Shown: piece by piece, positions 26,266-35,361 of the stretch
How the letters are laid out: each line of letters opens with the position of its first letter
How positions within the stretch are numbered: the first letter of the stretch is position 1
From: Oceanicola sp. D3
GTDB lineage: Bacteria > Pseudomonadota > Alphaproteobacteria > Rhodobacterales > Rhodobacteraceae
Direction: 5' to 3'
Assembly (NCBI RefSeq): GCF_006351965.1
Contig: NZ_CP040932.1
Span: 2,356,001-2,420,000, forward strand
Length of the DNA stretch: 64,000 nucleotides
Translations under genes and position numbers: made by a program
The notes under the pieces: model-generated
Seen by the model: only the letters and a program-made list of their open reading frames with translations
What the model was told of the DNA's origin: nothing
Databases searched by the model: none

Positions 26266-26475
26266 GGTCGGTCCTCGGGTGTCCCCGCGGGCTTTAGCAA
26301 CTTCATCCTGATGAGAAAAGAGACCGGGCCCGCGTGACGATGTCAGCGGATAATGCAGCAGATGATGATCGCGGCGCGGGTCATGAGATGTCAGTAGCAG
26401 CCCACCCGCCCCCTGCCAAGCCTCTTGTGCCACCCCCGGCAGCGGTTCAGCCTGCGGCCAAAGAGGGAGATCACG

Positions 26476-27300
26476 ATGGACAAATTCGAAAGCTACCGCG
26501 CCCTGCATGTGCCGGGTGATCCGTTCATAATCGCCAATGTCTGGGATGTCGGCTCGGCCCGGATGCTGGCGGGCATGGGGGCCAAGGCACTGGCCACCTC
26601 CTCGGCGGCGCTGGCCTTCGTGCAGGGCAGCCGCGACATGGGCGCACTCACCCGCGATGCCTCGCTGGCCCATGCCGAAGAGATCGTCGCCGCCATCGAC
26701 CTGCCGGTGCAGGGCGACTTCGAGAACGGCTTTGGCGATGACCCAGAGACCGTGGCCGAAACCGTGCGCCTCGCCGCCGAGGTCGGCCTCGCTGGCATCT
26801 GCGTCGAAGACATGAGCTACCCCGACACCCTGCCCTACCCCGCGGACCTTGCCACCGAACGCATGCGCGCCGGGGCCAGCGCGGCGCGATCTCTTGGGCG
26901 CGATTTCTTCTTCGTCGCCCGCGCCGACGGGGTGATGAACGGGGTCTACGACATGGAAGAGGCACTGGCCCGCCTGACCGCCTTCGACGAGGCCGGGGCC
27001 GACGGCATCTATGTGCCCCTGCCCCCCACGATGGATGACCTCGCCCGCATCTGCGCCGCCACAAAGAAGCCGGTGAACGCGCTGGCTGCGGGGGCCTTCA
27101 CCGGTTCAAGCCTCAGCGATTTTGCCGCCGCCGGGGTGGCGCGGGTTTCGCTGGGGTCCGCCCTCGCCCGCGCCACCCATCGGGTGATCTTCGACGCCGC
27201 CGAGGCGATGCTGGCAGAGGGCGATTTTACCCCGCTGGCCCGGACCATCCCGGGCGGGCAGGTGCAGGAGCTGATCGACAAGGGCGCTCCCGGCGGCTGA
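26476..27300 (+). CDS. Isocitrate lyase/PEP mutase family protein
   Basis: The 274-residue TIM-barrel protein has family residues in [65 protein letters not shown] and [12 protein letters not shown]. The usual catalytic KKCGH loop of isocitrate lyase is absent, so it belongs with the carboxyphosphoenolpyruvate mutase or oxaloacetate decarboxylase-like branch; the substrate is not assignable. The ATG at 26476 follows AGAGGGAGATCACG. A hairpin element closes the gene. Confidence 0.85.
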   Translation: MDKFESYRALHVPGDPFIIANVWDVGSARMLAGMGAKALATSSAALAFVQGSRDMGALTRDASLAHAEEIVAAIDLPVQGDFENGFGDDPETVAETVRLAAEVGLAGICVEDMSYPDTLPYPADLATERMRAGASAARSLGRDFFFVARADGVMNGVYDMEEALARLTAFDEAGADGIYVPLPPTMDDLARICAATKKPVNALAAGAFTGSSLSDFAAAGVARVSLGSALARATHRVIFDAAEAMLAEGDFTPLARTIPGGQVQELIDKGAPGG

Positions 27301-27307
27301 GCTCGGA

Positions 27308-27360
27308 GTGGGGGTTTTGCACCCCCACACCCCCGCAGAGATATTTTTAGCAAGAAAATG
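27308..27360 (+). repeat. Dispersed hairpin + AGCAAGAAAATG element, copy 3
   Basis: Stem GTGGGGG (27308-27314) with CCCCCAC (27322-27328), then CACCCCC and the core GATATTTTTAGCAAGAAAAT ending at 27360. It starts 8 bp after the stop of the PEP-mutase-like gene, so it may double as its terminator, and ends just upstream of the next gene. Confidence 0.85.
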
Positions 27361-27374
27361 AACAGGATGGCGCG

Positions 27375-27725
27375 ATGGACAGGGCTGGGGTGAACGCGAT
27401 TTGTGCGGGGTTTCCGGGCGCCGACGTGTCGGACCCATGGGGCGGCGGCCATGATGCCTGGAAGGTGGGCGGCAAGATGTTTGCCTGCATCGGGGCAATG
27501 GGAGACGGTGTCAGCGTGAAGACCGACAGCATCGAGACGGCCCAGCTGGTGATCGAGGCCGGGCACGGCATCAAGGCTCCGTATTTCCACCGCAGCTGGG
27601 TGCGGCTGCCCTGGGGCATGGTTGAGGACGCCGAGGTGGAGGAGCGTCTGCGCACCAGCTACGCGCTCATCCGCGCCGGGCTCACCAAGAAGGCCCAGGC
27701 CGCGCTCGCCCCCTTCACGCCCTGA
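27375..27725 (+). CDS. MmcQ/YjbR family DNA-binding-like protein
   Basis: The 116-residue protein is of the CyaY-like-fold MmcQ/YjbR family: FPGADVSDPWGGGHDAWKVGGKMFACIG, SVKTDS, and APYFHRSWVRLPWG followed by EERLRTSYALIRAGLTKK. The family is structurally defined but its biochemical role is not settled. The start follows AACAGGATGGCGCG. It stands alone between the repeat element and the TPM gene. Confidence 0.85.
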   Translation: MDRAGVNAICAGFPGADVSDPWGGGHDAWKVGGKMFACIGAMGDGVSVKTDSIETAQLVIEAGHGIKAPYFHRSWVRLPWGMVEDAEVEERLRTSYALIRAGLTKKAQAALAPFTP

Positions 27726-27767
27726 AAATTCTTGCCAGATGCTGGGGATCATGGCCAAATCCGCGCC

Positions 27768-28673
27768 ATGACTTTTCATCTTCGCGTTTTCCGCCCCGCC
27801 CATTTCCTTCTGGCCGTTCTGGCCCTCATTCTCCTGCCCGCCGCCGCAATGGCCCAAAGCTACCCCGAGCTGCCCGCAAGCTATGTGCTCGATGAGGCCG
27901 GCGTGCTTTCGGACGCGCAGGAAACCGAACTGGCGGAGGCCATCGCCAAGGTGAAAACCGACACCGGCGTCGAGCTGGCCGTTGTCACCGTCATGTCCAC
28001 CGCCGATTACGGCGGGTTCGATGGGCTGGAGGCCTTCACCACCGGGCTTTTCAATGAATGGGGGCTGGGCGATGAGGAGAAGGCCGACGGCATCCTCATC
28101 TTCCTCGCCCGCGCCGACCGTGAAGTGCGCATCGAGCTGGGCTCCGGGTTGCAGGCCGATTATGGCAAGGAAAGCGCACGGATCATCGACGAGGTGATGC
28201 TGCCCGCCTTCCGCGAAGATCGCTACGGCGACGGCATCACCGAGGGCACCAAGGCCGTCATCACCCGCATCGCCACACCCTATGCCACCCCGGCCTCGGC
28301 CAGTGGCGGCGAGACGGCGGCGGCGAGCGGCGAAGCTGAGGGCGAAGGCGGCGGCAGTGGCGGTGCGATCATGGGCGGCATCGGCGCGGCCATCGTCGCG
28401 CTGATCGGTTTTGTCGTGTTCAAGTCAAAGCAGGCCAAGGCCAACCGGGTTTGCGAAAGCTGCGGCGCCAAGGGGCAGGTCGAAATCACCCGCCGCACGG
28501 TGCAGGACTCTACAGAAACCTCCACCGGAGTGGGCGAGAAGACCACCGCCTGCGGCGCCTGCGGCCACAGCTCCACCGAGCGCTACACGATCTCGAAGAA
28601 GAGCAAATCCTCCTCCGCGGCCAAGACCGGCGGCGGCAAGTCTGAAGGGGGCGGTGCCTCGGGCAAGTGGTAG
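27768..28673 (+). CDS. TPM-domain membrane protein (YgcG-like) with zinc-ribbon-like tail
   Basis: The 301-residue protein has a signal peptide (FLLAVLALILLPAAAMAQ), a TPM/YgcG domain about residues 30-175 (VLDEAGVLSDAQETELAEAIAKVKTDTGVELAVVTV ... DREVRIELGSGLQADYG), a Gly/Glu/Ser-rich linker and a membrane helix near 205-228. A cytoplasmic CxxC...CxxC pair (CESCGAKG, CGACGHSS) probably forms a zinc ribbon, followed by a Ser/Lys/Gly tail. TPM proteins have been linked to photosystem II repair and membrane-protein quality control. The ATG 27768 is chosen so the signal peptide begins normally. Confidence 0.85.
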   Translation: MTFHLRVFRPAHFLLAVLALILLPAAAMAQSYPELPASYVLDEAGVLSDAQETELAEAIAKVKTDTGVELAVVTVMSTADYGGFDGLEAFTTGLFNEWGLGDEEKADGILIFLARADREVRIELGSGLQADYGKESARIIDEVMLPAFREDRYGDGITEGTKAVITRIATPYATPASASGGETAAASGEAEGEGGGSGGAIMGGIGAAIVALIGFVVFKSKQAKANRVCESCGAKGQVEITRRTVQDSTETSTGVGEKTTACGACGHSSTERYTISKKSKSSSAAKTGGGKSEGGGASGKW

Positions 28674-28764
28674 GCCCCGCGCGCACCCGCTCTCACAAAC
28701 ACGTCACGCGCTGTTACAGCCGGTTGTCAGGCAGGCGCGGCTCACGCCATAACCCCCTGAAACC

Positions 28765-29403
28765 ATGGGGATGGCTTTCATTATGCTCGACGGCGTCGCG
28801 CGCAAACTGATCGACCCGCCGCTGAACCGGGCGGGGGCAGCACTGGCCGCGCGCGGCTGGAAGGCCGATCATGTCACGCTGGCCGGGTTGGCGCTCGGGC
28901 TGCTTGCCGCCGCGCTGATCTGGGCGGGCTGGCCCGTCCTCGCCCTCGTGCCGCTGCTTGCCTCCCGCCTCGCGGACGGTCTTGATGGCGCGGTGGCGCG
29001 CGCCACCACCAAGACAGACTTCGGCGGCTACCTCGACATCTGCGCCGATTTCGCCTTCTACGCCGCCGTGCCGCTGGCCTTCGTCCTCGCCGACCCGGCA
29101 ACCAATGGCGCGGCGGGGGCCTTTTTGCTGGCGAGCTTCTACATCAACGGCTCCACCTTCCTCGGCTATGCCGTGCTGGCCGAGCGCGCCAAGATGCAAA
29201 CCACGTCGCGCGGCGCCAAAACACTCTATTTCACCGGCGGCCTGCTGGAGGGCACCGAAACCATCGTATTCTTCTGTGCCCTCTGCGCGCTGCCGCACCT
29301 GTTCAACCCGCTGGCATGGGCCTTCGGGGGCCTCTGCCTCGTCACCGCCATCAGTCGGGTGCTACTCGCCCACCACACCTTCTCCGGGGAGGAGACCAAA
29401 TGA
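28765..29403 (+). CDS. CDP-alcohol phosphatidyltransferase family protein (YnjF-like)
   Basis: The 212-residue membrane protein carries the complete CDP-alcohol phosphotransferase motif D-x2-D-G-x2-A-R-x8-G-x3-D-x3-D (DGLDGAVARATTKTDFGGYL, then DICAD). These enzymes join a CDP-activated lipid headgroup or backbone to an alcohol. The stop overlaps the start of the following substrate-binding protein (ATGA), and the next three genes match YnjB, YnjC and YnjD. In E. coli a CDP-alcohol transferase, YnjF, is encoded next to the same transporter, so the linkage is conserved. Alternative starts lie at 28771 and 28783. Confidence 0.88.
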   Translation: MGMAFIMLDGVARKLIDPPLNRAGAALAARGWKADHVTLAGLALGLLAAALIWAGWPVLALVPLLASRLADGLDGAVARATTKTDFGGYLDICADFAFYAAVPLAFVLADPATNGAAGAFLLASFYINGSTFLGYAVLAERAKMQTTSRGAKTLYFTGGLLEGTETIVFFCALCALPHLFNPLAWAFGGLCLVTAISRVLLAHHTFSGEETK

Positions 29404-30635
29404 CCAACACCGCCACCCTCAGCCTCGCGCTCACCCTCGCGCTGACCACGCCCGCCCTCGCCGGGCCTGACCCGGAAAGCCTTGCTGACGGGCTCCAGAC
29501 GGACGAGTGGCAGGCCGTGCTGGAGGCTGCCGAGGGGCAGACGGTTTATTGGAACGCCTGGGGCGGCTCGACCACCACCAACGCCTTCATCGACTGGGTC
29601 GCAAGCCGGGTGAAAGAAGACTACGGCGTCACGCTCGAACATGTGAAGCTCTCGGACACCGCCGATGCCGTCTCCCGCGTCCTCTCCGAGCAGCAGGCGG
29701 GCCAGAACGAGGGCGGCGCGGTTGATATGATCTGGATCAACGGGCCCAACTTCGCCTCGATGAAGGGGCAGGATCTGCTCTTTGGCCCCTTCGCGGAAGC
29801 CTTGCCGAACTGGCAATATGTCGATGTTGAAAACAAGGACGTGCAAACAGATTTCACCCTGCCCGTAGAAGGCTACGAGGCGCCCTGGGCGATGGCGCAG
29901 GTGGTCTTCATCTATGACGAGGCCCGCGTGCCCGAGCCGCCCAAATCCATGCCGGCGCTGCTGGATTGGGCCAAGGCCAACCCCAGGCGCTTCACCTTTC
30001 CGCAGCCGCCCGATTTTCTCGGCTCCACCTTCCTCAAGCAAGCGCTGATCGACCTGAACGGCGATGACCCGGCGCTCTCCAAGCCCGTCGAGGAGGCCGA
30101 TTACGAGGCGGCGACGGCGGCGCTCTGGACCTTCATCGAAGACCTCACCCCCAACCTCTGGCGCCAAGGCCGCGCCTACCCGCAGACCGGCCCGCGCCAG
30201 CTGCAACTGATCGCGGATGGCGAGGTGGATATCGCCATTTCCTTCTCGCCGGGCGAGGCCTCTACCGCCATCGCCAACAACGAACTGCCGCCCACTGCCC
30301 GCACCTATGTGCTCGACGGCGGCACCCTCGGCAATGCGAGCTTCGTGGCGATCCCCTACAACTCTTCGGCCAAATCCGGGGCGATGGTGGTGGCCGATTT
30401 CCTTATGTCGCCAGAGGCGCAGGCGCGGGCGCAAGACCCGGCGGTGCTGGGATATGGCACGGTTCTGTCGATGGACAAGCTCCCCGAAGAAAGCCGCGCT
30501 ACCTTCGACGCGCTCGATCTTGGGCCCGCCACCCTGTCACCCGCCGAGCTTGGCACCGCCCAGCCAGAGCCGCACCCCTCGTGGACAACCCGGCTCACCG
30601 AGGAGTGGGTCAAAAAGCACGGCGTCACCGAGTGA
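29400..30635 (+). CDS. ABC transporter substrate-binding protein, YnjB-like
   Basis: The 411-residue periplasmic protein has a signal peptide (LSLALTLALTTPALA). The mature part resembles YnjB solute-binding proteins: VYWNAWGGSTTTNAFIDWVASRVKEDYGVTLEHVKLSDTADAV, GGAVDMIWINGPNFASMK, GYEAPWAMAQVVFIYDEARV and AISFSPGEA. The ligand of this system is not known; its architecture is like iron(III)- and thiamine-type binding proteins. The ATG at 29400 overlaps the preceding stop and there is an AGGAGACCAA site. Confidence 0.9.
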   Translation: MTNTATLSLALTLALTTPALAGPDPESLADGLQTDEWQAVLEAAEGQTVYWNAWGGSTTTNAFIDWVASRVKEDYGVTLEHVKLSDTADAVSRVLSEQQAGQNEGGAVDMIWINGPNFASMKGQDLLFGPFAEALPNWQYVDVENKDVQTDFTLPVEGYEAPWAMAQVVFIYDEARVPEPPKSMPALLDWAKANPRRFTFPQPPDFLGSTFLKQALIDLNGDDPALSKPVEEADYEAATAALWTFIEDLTPNLWRQGRAYPQTGPRQLQLIADGEVDIAISFSPGEASTAIANNELPPTARTYVLDGGTLGNASFVAIPYNSSAKSGAMVVADFLMSPEAQARAQDPAVLGYGTVLSMDKLPEESRATFDALDLGPATLSPAELGTAQPEPHPSWTTRLTEEWVKKHGVTE

Positions 30636-30723
30636 CATCACCAGCCGCTCTTCGGCCCTCCCGGTCCTCATCGCAGCGGCGTCGAGGGCCGCCCCGGCCC
30701 GATGAGCGGCTTGGCTGACGCCG

Positions 30724-32403
30724 ATGAGCCTGCCCCGCTACACCCTGCCCGCGCTCACCGTGGCGCTGCTGACCCTGCCGGTGGGGCTGGGGCTGTTCTT
30801 TACCCTCGCGCCTGCGCTGGGATACATGGCCGCGCCCGGTGGCCCCGCGCCCTTCTCCCGGCTCATGGACTGGCCCGGGATCGGCCCCGCCACCCGCCTG
30901 TCTCTCACCACCGGCTTTGCCGCCACCGCGCTCTCGCTGGCCATCACCGCGCTCATCGCGGCGGGCTGGCAGGGCACCCGCGCCTTCGCGCTGTTGCATC
31001 GCCTGCTCTCGCCGCTGCTCTCCGTCCCGCATGCCGCCGCAGCCTTCGGGCTGGCCTTCCTGATCGCGCCGTCAGGCTGGATCGCCCGCGCCCTCTCGCC
31101 CTGGCTCACCGGCTGGGACCGCCCGCCCGACTGGCTGATCGTGCAAGACAGCGCCGGGCTGGCCCTCATCGCCGGGCTGACGGCCAAAGAGGTGCCCTTT
31201 CTGCTGCTCATGCTCCTCGCCGCCCGCAGCCAAACCCGTTCAGACGCCCACGCCCGCGTGGCCACCACCCTTGGCTACCCCCGCGCCATCGGCTGGCTTC
31301 TGGTCGCCTTTCCGACGCTCTACGCGCAGGTGCGGCTGCCGGTCTACGTGGTGCTGGCCTACTCCATGTCGGTCGTCGATGTGGCGATGATCCTCGGGCC
31401 CAATACCCCGCCAACCCTCTCGGTGCAGATCACTCGCTGGATGTCTGACCCGGACCTCTCGTTGCGCGCCGTTGCGGCTGCCGGGGCGCTCTGGCAACTG
31501 GCCCTCGTGCTTGGCGCCCTCGCGCTCTGGCGCGGGGCGGAGGCGCTGGCCGCCCGCGCTGGCACCGCGCTTGCCATGTCGGGCCACCGCCTGCCCGGCC
31601 CCAACGCCGCGCTGCGGGCACTCGGCCTCGCCCTTGGGCTCGCGGTTGCCCTCTCGGTGCTCGCGGGCCTCGCGTCGCAGGCGATCTGGTCTTTCGCGGG
31701 GTTCTGGGGCTTTCCCGATGCGCTGCCCGATGCGCTCTCGCTGCGCACATGGCAGCGCCACGGCCCCATGCTCGCCCCCATCGCACTCACCACCCTGCTC
31801 ATCGCCAGCCTCGCCGCGCTGCTCGCGCTGGTGCTGGTCACCGGCTGCCTCGAAGCCGAGGCGCGGCATGTCTTTCGCATGGGCCCCGCCGGTCGGCTCA
31901 TCCTCTACCTGCCCCTGCTGATCCCGCAAATCGCCTTCCTCCCCGGCCTTCAGGTGCTGATGCTCACCTTCGGCCTGCGCGAAGGGCTCTGGCCAGTGGT
32001 GCTCTCGCATCTCACCTTCGTGCTGCCCTACACGCTCATCGCCCTTGCCGGGCCGTTCCATGCCATTGATCCCCGCACATTCACCGCCGCCGCCACCCTT
32101 GGCGCGGGGCCAAACCGCCGCTTCTGGCGCCTCCGCCTGCCCCTGCTTCTGGCCCCGCTGCTCACCGCCTTCGCTGTTGGCTTTGCCGTCTCCGTCGGGC
32201 AATACCTGCCCACGCTGCTGCTGGGCGGCGGACGGGTGACCACGCTGACAACCGAAGCCGTCGCGCTGACCTCGGGCGGCGACCGGCGGGCGATCGGGGC
32301 CTATGCGCTGGCCCAAACCGCCGCCGCGCTGCTGCCCTTCGCCCTCGCGCTGGCACTGCCGCGGCTGATGTTTGCCAATCGACGGGGGATGCGGGGTGGA
32401 TAA
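30724..32403 (+). CDS. ABC transporter permease, YnjC-like (fused two-domain)
   Basis: The 559-residue inner-membrane protein has about 12 helices in two permease halves. Each half carries an EAA-like loop: HARVATTLGYPRAIGWLLVAFP in the first and FTAAATLGAGPNRRFWRLRLPLLL in the second. This fused layout is characteristic of YnjC and of iron/thiamine importers. It follows ynjB-like after 88 bp that contain no gene. The start ATG 30724 lacks a strong ribosome binding site. Its 3' end overlaps the ATPase gene. Confidence 0.9.
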   Translation: MSLPRYTLPALTVALLTLPVGLGLFFTLAPALGYMAAPGGPAPFSRLMDWPGIGPATRLSLTTGFAATALSLAITALIAAGWQGTRAFALLHRLLSPLLSVPHAAAAFGLAFLIAPSGWIARALSPWLTGWDRPPDWLIVQDSAGLALIAGLTAKEVPFLLLMLLAARSQTRSDAHARVATTLGYPRAIGWLLVAFPTLYAQVRLPVYVVLAYSMSVVDVAMILGPNTPPTLSVQITRWMSDPDLSLRAVAAAGALWQLALVLGALALWRGAEALAARAGTALAMSGHRLPGPNAALRALGLALGLAVALSVLAGLASQAIWSFAGFWGFPDALPDALSLRTWQRHGPMLAPIALTTLLIASLAALLALVLVTGCLEAEARHVFRMGPAGRLILYLPLLIPQIAFLPGLQVLMLTFGLREGLWPVVLSHLTFVLPYTLIALAGPFHAIDPRTFTAAATLGAGPNRRFWRLRLPLLLAPLLTAFAVGFAVSVGQYLPTLLLGGGRVTTLTTEAVALTSGGDRRAIGAYALAQTAAALLPFALALALPRLMFANRRGMRGG

Positions 32404-33046
32404 TGGCCTGACGCTCGACAAGCTGGAGGTGATGCTGGGCGACACCTGCCTGCTCGGCCTCACCGCCCACATCGCACCGGGCGAGGTGCTCACCCTCATG
32501 GGGCCCTCCGGCGTGGGCAAATCCGCCCTGCTCGCCGCCCTCACCGGCACCCTGAGCCCACCGCTCAGCGCCGCTGGCACGGCCAGGCTCGACGGCGCGG
32601 ATATCACAACCCTGCCACCCGAGCGCCGCCGCCTCGGCATCCTGTTTCAGGAAAGCCTGCTGTTTCCGCACCTCTCCGTCGCCGGAAACCTCGCCTTCGC
32701 CCTGCCCCCCGGCCCCCGCACGGCCCGCCGCGCTGCGATTGAAGAGGCGCTGGGCGATGTCGGCCTGCCCGGCTTCGGCCCCCGGGATCCGGCCACGCTC
32801 TCAGGCGGCGAGCAGGCCCGCGTGGCGCTGATGCGCACCCTGCTGGCCGAGCCCGGGGCCCTGCTGCTGGATGAGCCCTTCTCCCGCCTCGATGCCGCCC
32901 GCCGCGCCGAGGTGCGCGGGCTGGTCTTTGACAGGGCCCGGGCGCGCGGCCTGCCGGTGCTGATGGTGACCCATGACGAGGAAGACGCCCACGCCGCTGG
33001 CGGCCAGGTGGTGGAAGCCGTGCCGGGGCGGATCGTAGGCGGCTAG
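32396..33046 (+). CDS. ABC transporter ATP-binding protein, YnjD-like
   Basis: This 216-residue ATPase has Walker A GPSGVGKS, Q-loop ILFQESLLFPHLSV, signature LSGGEQARVALMRTLL, Walker B LLLDEPFSRLD and switch MVTHDEEDA. It energises the preceding permease. The GTG at 32396-32398 is the chosen start (GGGGGATGCGGG upstream), overlapping the permease stop by 8 nt. A dispersed hairpin element begins 8 bp after the stop and may terminate the operon. Confidence 0.92.
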   Translation: MDNGLTLDKLEVMLGDTCLLGLTAHIAPGEVLTLMGPSGVGKSALLAALTGTLSPPLSAAGTARLDGADITTLPPERRRLGILFQESLLFPHLSVAGNLAFALPPGPRTARRAAIEEALGDVGLPGFGPRDPATLSGGEQARVALMRTLLAEPGALLLDEPFSRLDAARRAEVRGLVFDRARARGLPVLMVTHDEEDAHAAGGQVVEAVPGRIVGG

Positions 33047-33053
33047 TGTCGGA

Positions 33054-33106
33054 GTGGGGGTTTCACACCCCCACACCCCCGTGGGAGTATTTACAGCAAG
33101 AAAATG
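33054..33106 (+). repeat. Dispersed hairpin + AGCAAGAAAATG element, copy 4
   Basis: Stem GTGGGGG (33054-33060) with CCCCCAC (33068-33074), then CACCCCC and the core GTATTTACAGCAAGAAAATG ending at 33106. It is nearly identical to copy 3 at 27308. Both copies sit directly after the stop codon of a plus-strand gene, so they may serve as terminators. Confidence 0.85.
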
Positions 33107-33156
33107 TACAGGGGTGGCGCTCTGGCTCTCGGCTGTGGGCTGCACCCGAAAGGGGC

Positions 33157-34971
33157 TCAGACCGAGGCCTTTTCCTCCAGCGCGAGCCATTCGTCTTCGG
33201 CGGCGGAGAGCTTTGCCTGCCGTTCGGCAAGCGCCTCGGTCGCCTTCTTGAACTTCACCGGCTCGCGGGTGAAGAGTTCCGGGTCGCTCATCAGCTCTGT
33301 CAGCTTGGCAATCTCGGCTTCCAGCCGCTCGATCTCGGCGGGCAGCGCCTCCAACCGGTGCTTCTCGGTAAAACTGAGCCCATTGGCGCGCGGCTTTTCC
33401 GGGGCGGGCTTTTCGGCCACGCGGGTGGCCTGCCGGGCCGGGCCTGTCGAGCGCTGCCACGTGCCACCGCCCTGCGCCACAAGATCGCTCCAGCCCCCTG
33501 CGTAGGTGGTGGCGCGGCCCTCGCCCTCCAGCACCACCGAGCGGGTGGCGACACGGTCGATGAAGTCCCGGTCGTGGCTCACCAGCAGCACCGTGCCGGG
33601 GTAGTCGCCCAGCACCTCCTGCAGCAGGTCAAGCGTTTCGATATCCAGATCGTTAGTCGGCTCGTCGAGCACCATCAGGTTGCTCTCCCGCGCCATCAAC
33701 CGAGCAAGCAGCAACCGCGCCTTCTCGCCACCCGACAGCGAGCGCACCGGGGCGCGGGCCTGCGCCTCGTCAAACAGGAATTCCTTGAGATAACCCACCA
33801 CATGCTTGGGCTGGCCCCGCACCATCACCTGATCGGCCTGCCCGCTCACCCGCATCGCCGGATCACCCGCGAGGTTCTCCCAAAGGCTGGCCTCGGGGTC
33901 GAGCGCGGCGCGAGACTGGTCAAACACCGCCATCTCAACGCCATGGCCCATCTTGATACGCCCCTCATCGGGGGCGGTCTTGCCGATCAGCATGTTGATC
34001 AACGTCGTCTTGCCCGCGCCATTGGGGCCAACGAAGGCCACGCGCTCGCCACGGGTGAGCTTGATGTCGAAGGGCCGCAAGATCAGCTTCTCGCCGTAAC
34101 GCTTTGCAATCCCTTGCGCTTCCAGCACCACCTTGCCGCTCTTGTTACCCTCTTCCAACTCCAGCGCGGCCACGCCCTTGCGGCGGATCTGCCCGGCCCG
34201 CTCGGCCCGCAGCTCCTGCAGGGCGCGCACCCGGCCCATGTTGCGCTTGCGCCGCGCGGAGATGCCTTCCACCGCCCATCGCGCCTCTGATTTGATCTTC
34301 CGGTCCAGCTTGTGCCGGGCGGTGTCTTCCTCTTCCCAGAGCTTGTCGCGCCACGCCTCGAAGCTGGCAAACCCCTGCTCCTGCCGCCGCACCACACCCC
34401 GGTCGATCCAAAGCGTGGCGCGGGTGAGCGCGGTCAGAAAGGCACGGTCGTGGGAGATCAGCACATAGCCCGCACGGGTGCTGCTCAGCTCCCGCTCCAG
34501 CCACGCAATCGCCTCGATATCCAGATGGTTGGTGGGCTCGTCCAGCAGCATCAGCTCCGGCGCTTCCGCCAGCAGCTTGGCCAGCGCGGCCCGACGCCGC
34601 TCACCGCCCGAGGCCGCTTCAACCGCCGTATCGAGGCCAAACTTAAGCCCCTCGGCCACCGCTTCCACGCGCCAGGCCTCGCCCGGGTCCAGCCCGCTCA
34701 CAGCGAATTCGCCAAGCGTGGCAAAGCCCTCCATCGTGGGCTCCTGCTCCATGTAGCCCACCCGCACGCCGGGGCTGGCCACCACCTCGCCCGCATCGGC
34801 CTCCACGAGGCCGGCCATTACCTTCATCAAGGTCGATTTGCCCGAGCCATTGCGGCCCACCAGCGCCACCCGGTCGCCGGGCTGCACGGTCAGGCCCACG
34901 CCTTCAAAAACGGGGTTTCCGCCGAAGGTGAGCGAGATGTCGGAGAGTTGCAGAAGCGGGGCGCGGGCCAT
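33157..34971 (-). CDS. ABC-F family ATPase, Uup-like
   Basis: The 604-residue cytosolic protein has two ABC domains: Walker A GRNGSGKST and GPNGAGKTT; signatures SGGERRRAALAKLL and LSGGEKARLLLARLM; Walker B LMLLDEPTNHLD and LMVLDEPTNDLD. The linker between them has the charged ABC-F character. A C-terminal coiled-coil domain (about 520-600, EKHRLEALPAEIERLEAEIAKL) is the Uup hallmark. ABC-F proteins act on ribosomes; Uup has also been tied to transposon excision and structured DNA. ATG 34971 is chosen over a GTG three codons upstream. Confidence 0.93.
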   Translation of the reverse strand: MARAPLLQLSDISLTFGGNPVFEGVGLTVQPGDRVALVGRNGSGKSTLMKVMAGLVEADAGEVVASPGVRVGYMEQEPTMEGFATLGEFAVSGLDPGEAWRVEAVAEGLKFGLDTAVEAASGGERRRAALAKLLAEAPELMLLDEPTNHLDIEAIAWLERELSSTRAGYVLISHDRAFLTALTRATLWIDRGVVRRQEQGFASFEAWRDKLWEEEDTARHKLDRKIKSEARWAVEGISARRKRNMGRVRALQELRAERAGQIRRKGVAALELEEGNKSGKVVLEAQGIAKRYGEKLILRPFDIKLTRGERVAFVGPNGAGKTTLINMLIGKTAPDEGRIKMGHGVEMAVFDQSRAALDPEASLWENLAGDPAMRVSGQADQVMVRGQPKHVVGYLKEFLFDEAQARAPVRSLSGGEKARLLLARLMARESNLMVLDEPTNDLDIETLDLLQEVLGDYPGTVLLVSHDRDFIDRVATRSVVLEGEGRATTYAGGWSDLVAQGGGTWQRSTGPARQATRVAEKPAPEKPRANGLSFTEKHRLEALPAEIERLEAEIAKLTELMSDPELFTREPVKFKKATEALAERQAKLSAAEDEWLALEEKASV

Positions 34972-35016
34972 GGTGGCCACGCCCTATCGCGCCACCGGGG
35001 GGCGGTCAAGCTGTCG

Positions 35017-35035
35017 GGTGGGCAATCTGCCCACC
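35017..35035. repeat. GGTGGGCA-ATC-TGCCCACC palindrome, copy 2
   Basis: A perfect 8-bp stem with ATC loop, identical in core to copies at 18594 and 44494 but without the GTA leader. It lies between the uup-like gene and the 3' end of a small minus-strand gene. Confidence 0.8.
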
Positions 35036-35038
35036 AGC

Positions 35039-35215
35039 CTAGAAACGGCCAAACATCCGCCCGATCCGCAGGGCAGAGCGCAGCTTGCGCCCGGTGCCCT
35101 TGTTCGGCCCGGGGCCTTGCTTCATGCCGGCCTTGGCACCGCCCTTCCGGGCCTTCTGGCGCTGCGCGCGCATCAGCATCCGCAGCGCCATGTTTATCAG
35201 TCGACCAGCGTTCAC
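35039..35215 (-). CDS. Small basic protein, unknown
   Basis: The product has 58 residues, strongly basic (VNAGRLINMALRMLMRAQRQ then KARKGGAKAG and TGRKLRSALRIGRMFGRF), with no cysteine and no membrane span. The GTG start (35213-35215) overlaps the preceding stop as GTGA and follows AAAGGACGACGA; an ATG at 35191 is an alternative. Tight coupling with the preceding small gene suggests the two act together. Function unknown. Confidence 0.6.
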   Translation of the reverse strand: MNAGRLINMALRMLMRAQRQKARKGGAKAGMKQGPGPNKGTGRKLRSALRIGRMFGRF

Positions 35216-35358
35216 TCGTCGTCCTTTTTGCCTTTGCCCATCAGCCCGTTTTGGGCCGAATTCATGCCCTGGCTCAGCTTGCTGTTCATCGCGTGGCGCG
35301 CCTTGTTCGAAAACTGCATCACGATCGTGCGCCAGATCTGCGAGAAAATATCGCCCAT
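35212..35358 (-). CDS. Small conserved-looking protein, unknown
   Basis: The product has 48 residues (MGDIFSQIWRTIVMQFSNKA then RHAMNSKLSQ and a Lys/Asp tail). The ATG at 35358 lies 3 bp after the scpB stop and follows GAGGATTGAGAC. Its place directly behind scpA-scpB is where many relatives carry the twin-arginine translocase genes, but it shows no TatA features. Coupled by GTGA overlap to the next small basic gene. Confidence 0.65.
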   Translation of the reverse strand: MGDIFSQIWRTIVMQFSNKARHAMNSKLSQGMNSAQNGLMGKGKKDDE

Positions 35359-35361
35359 GTC

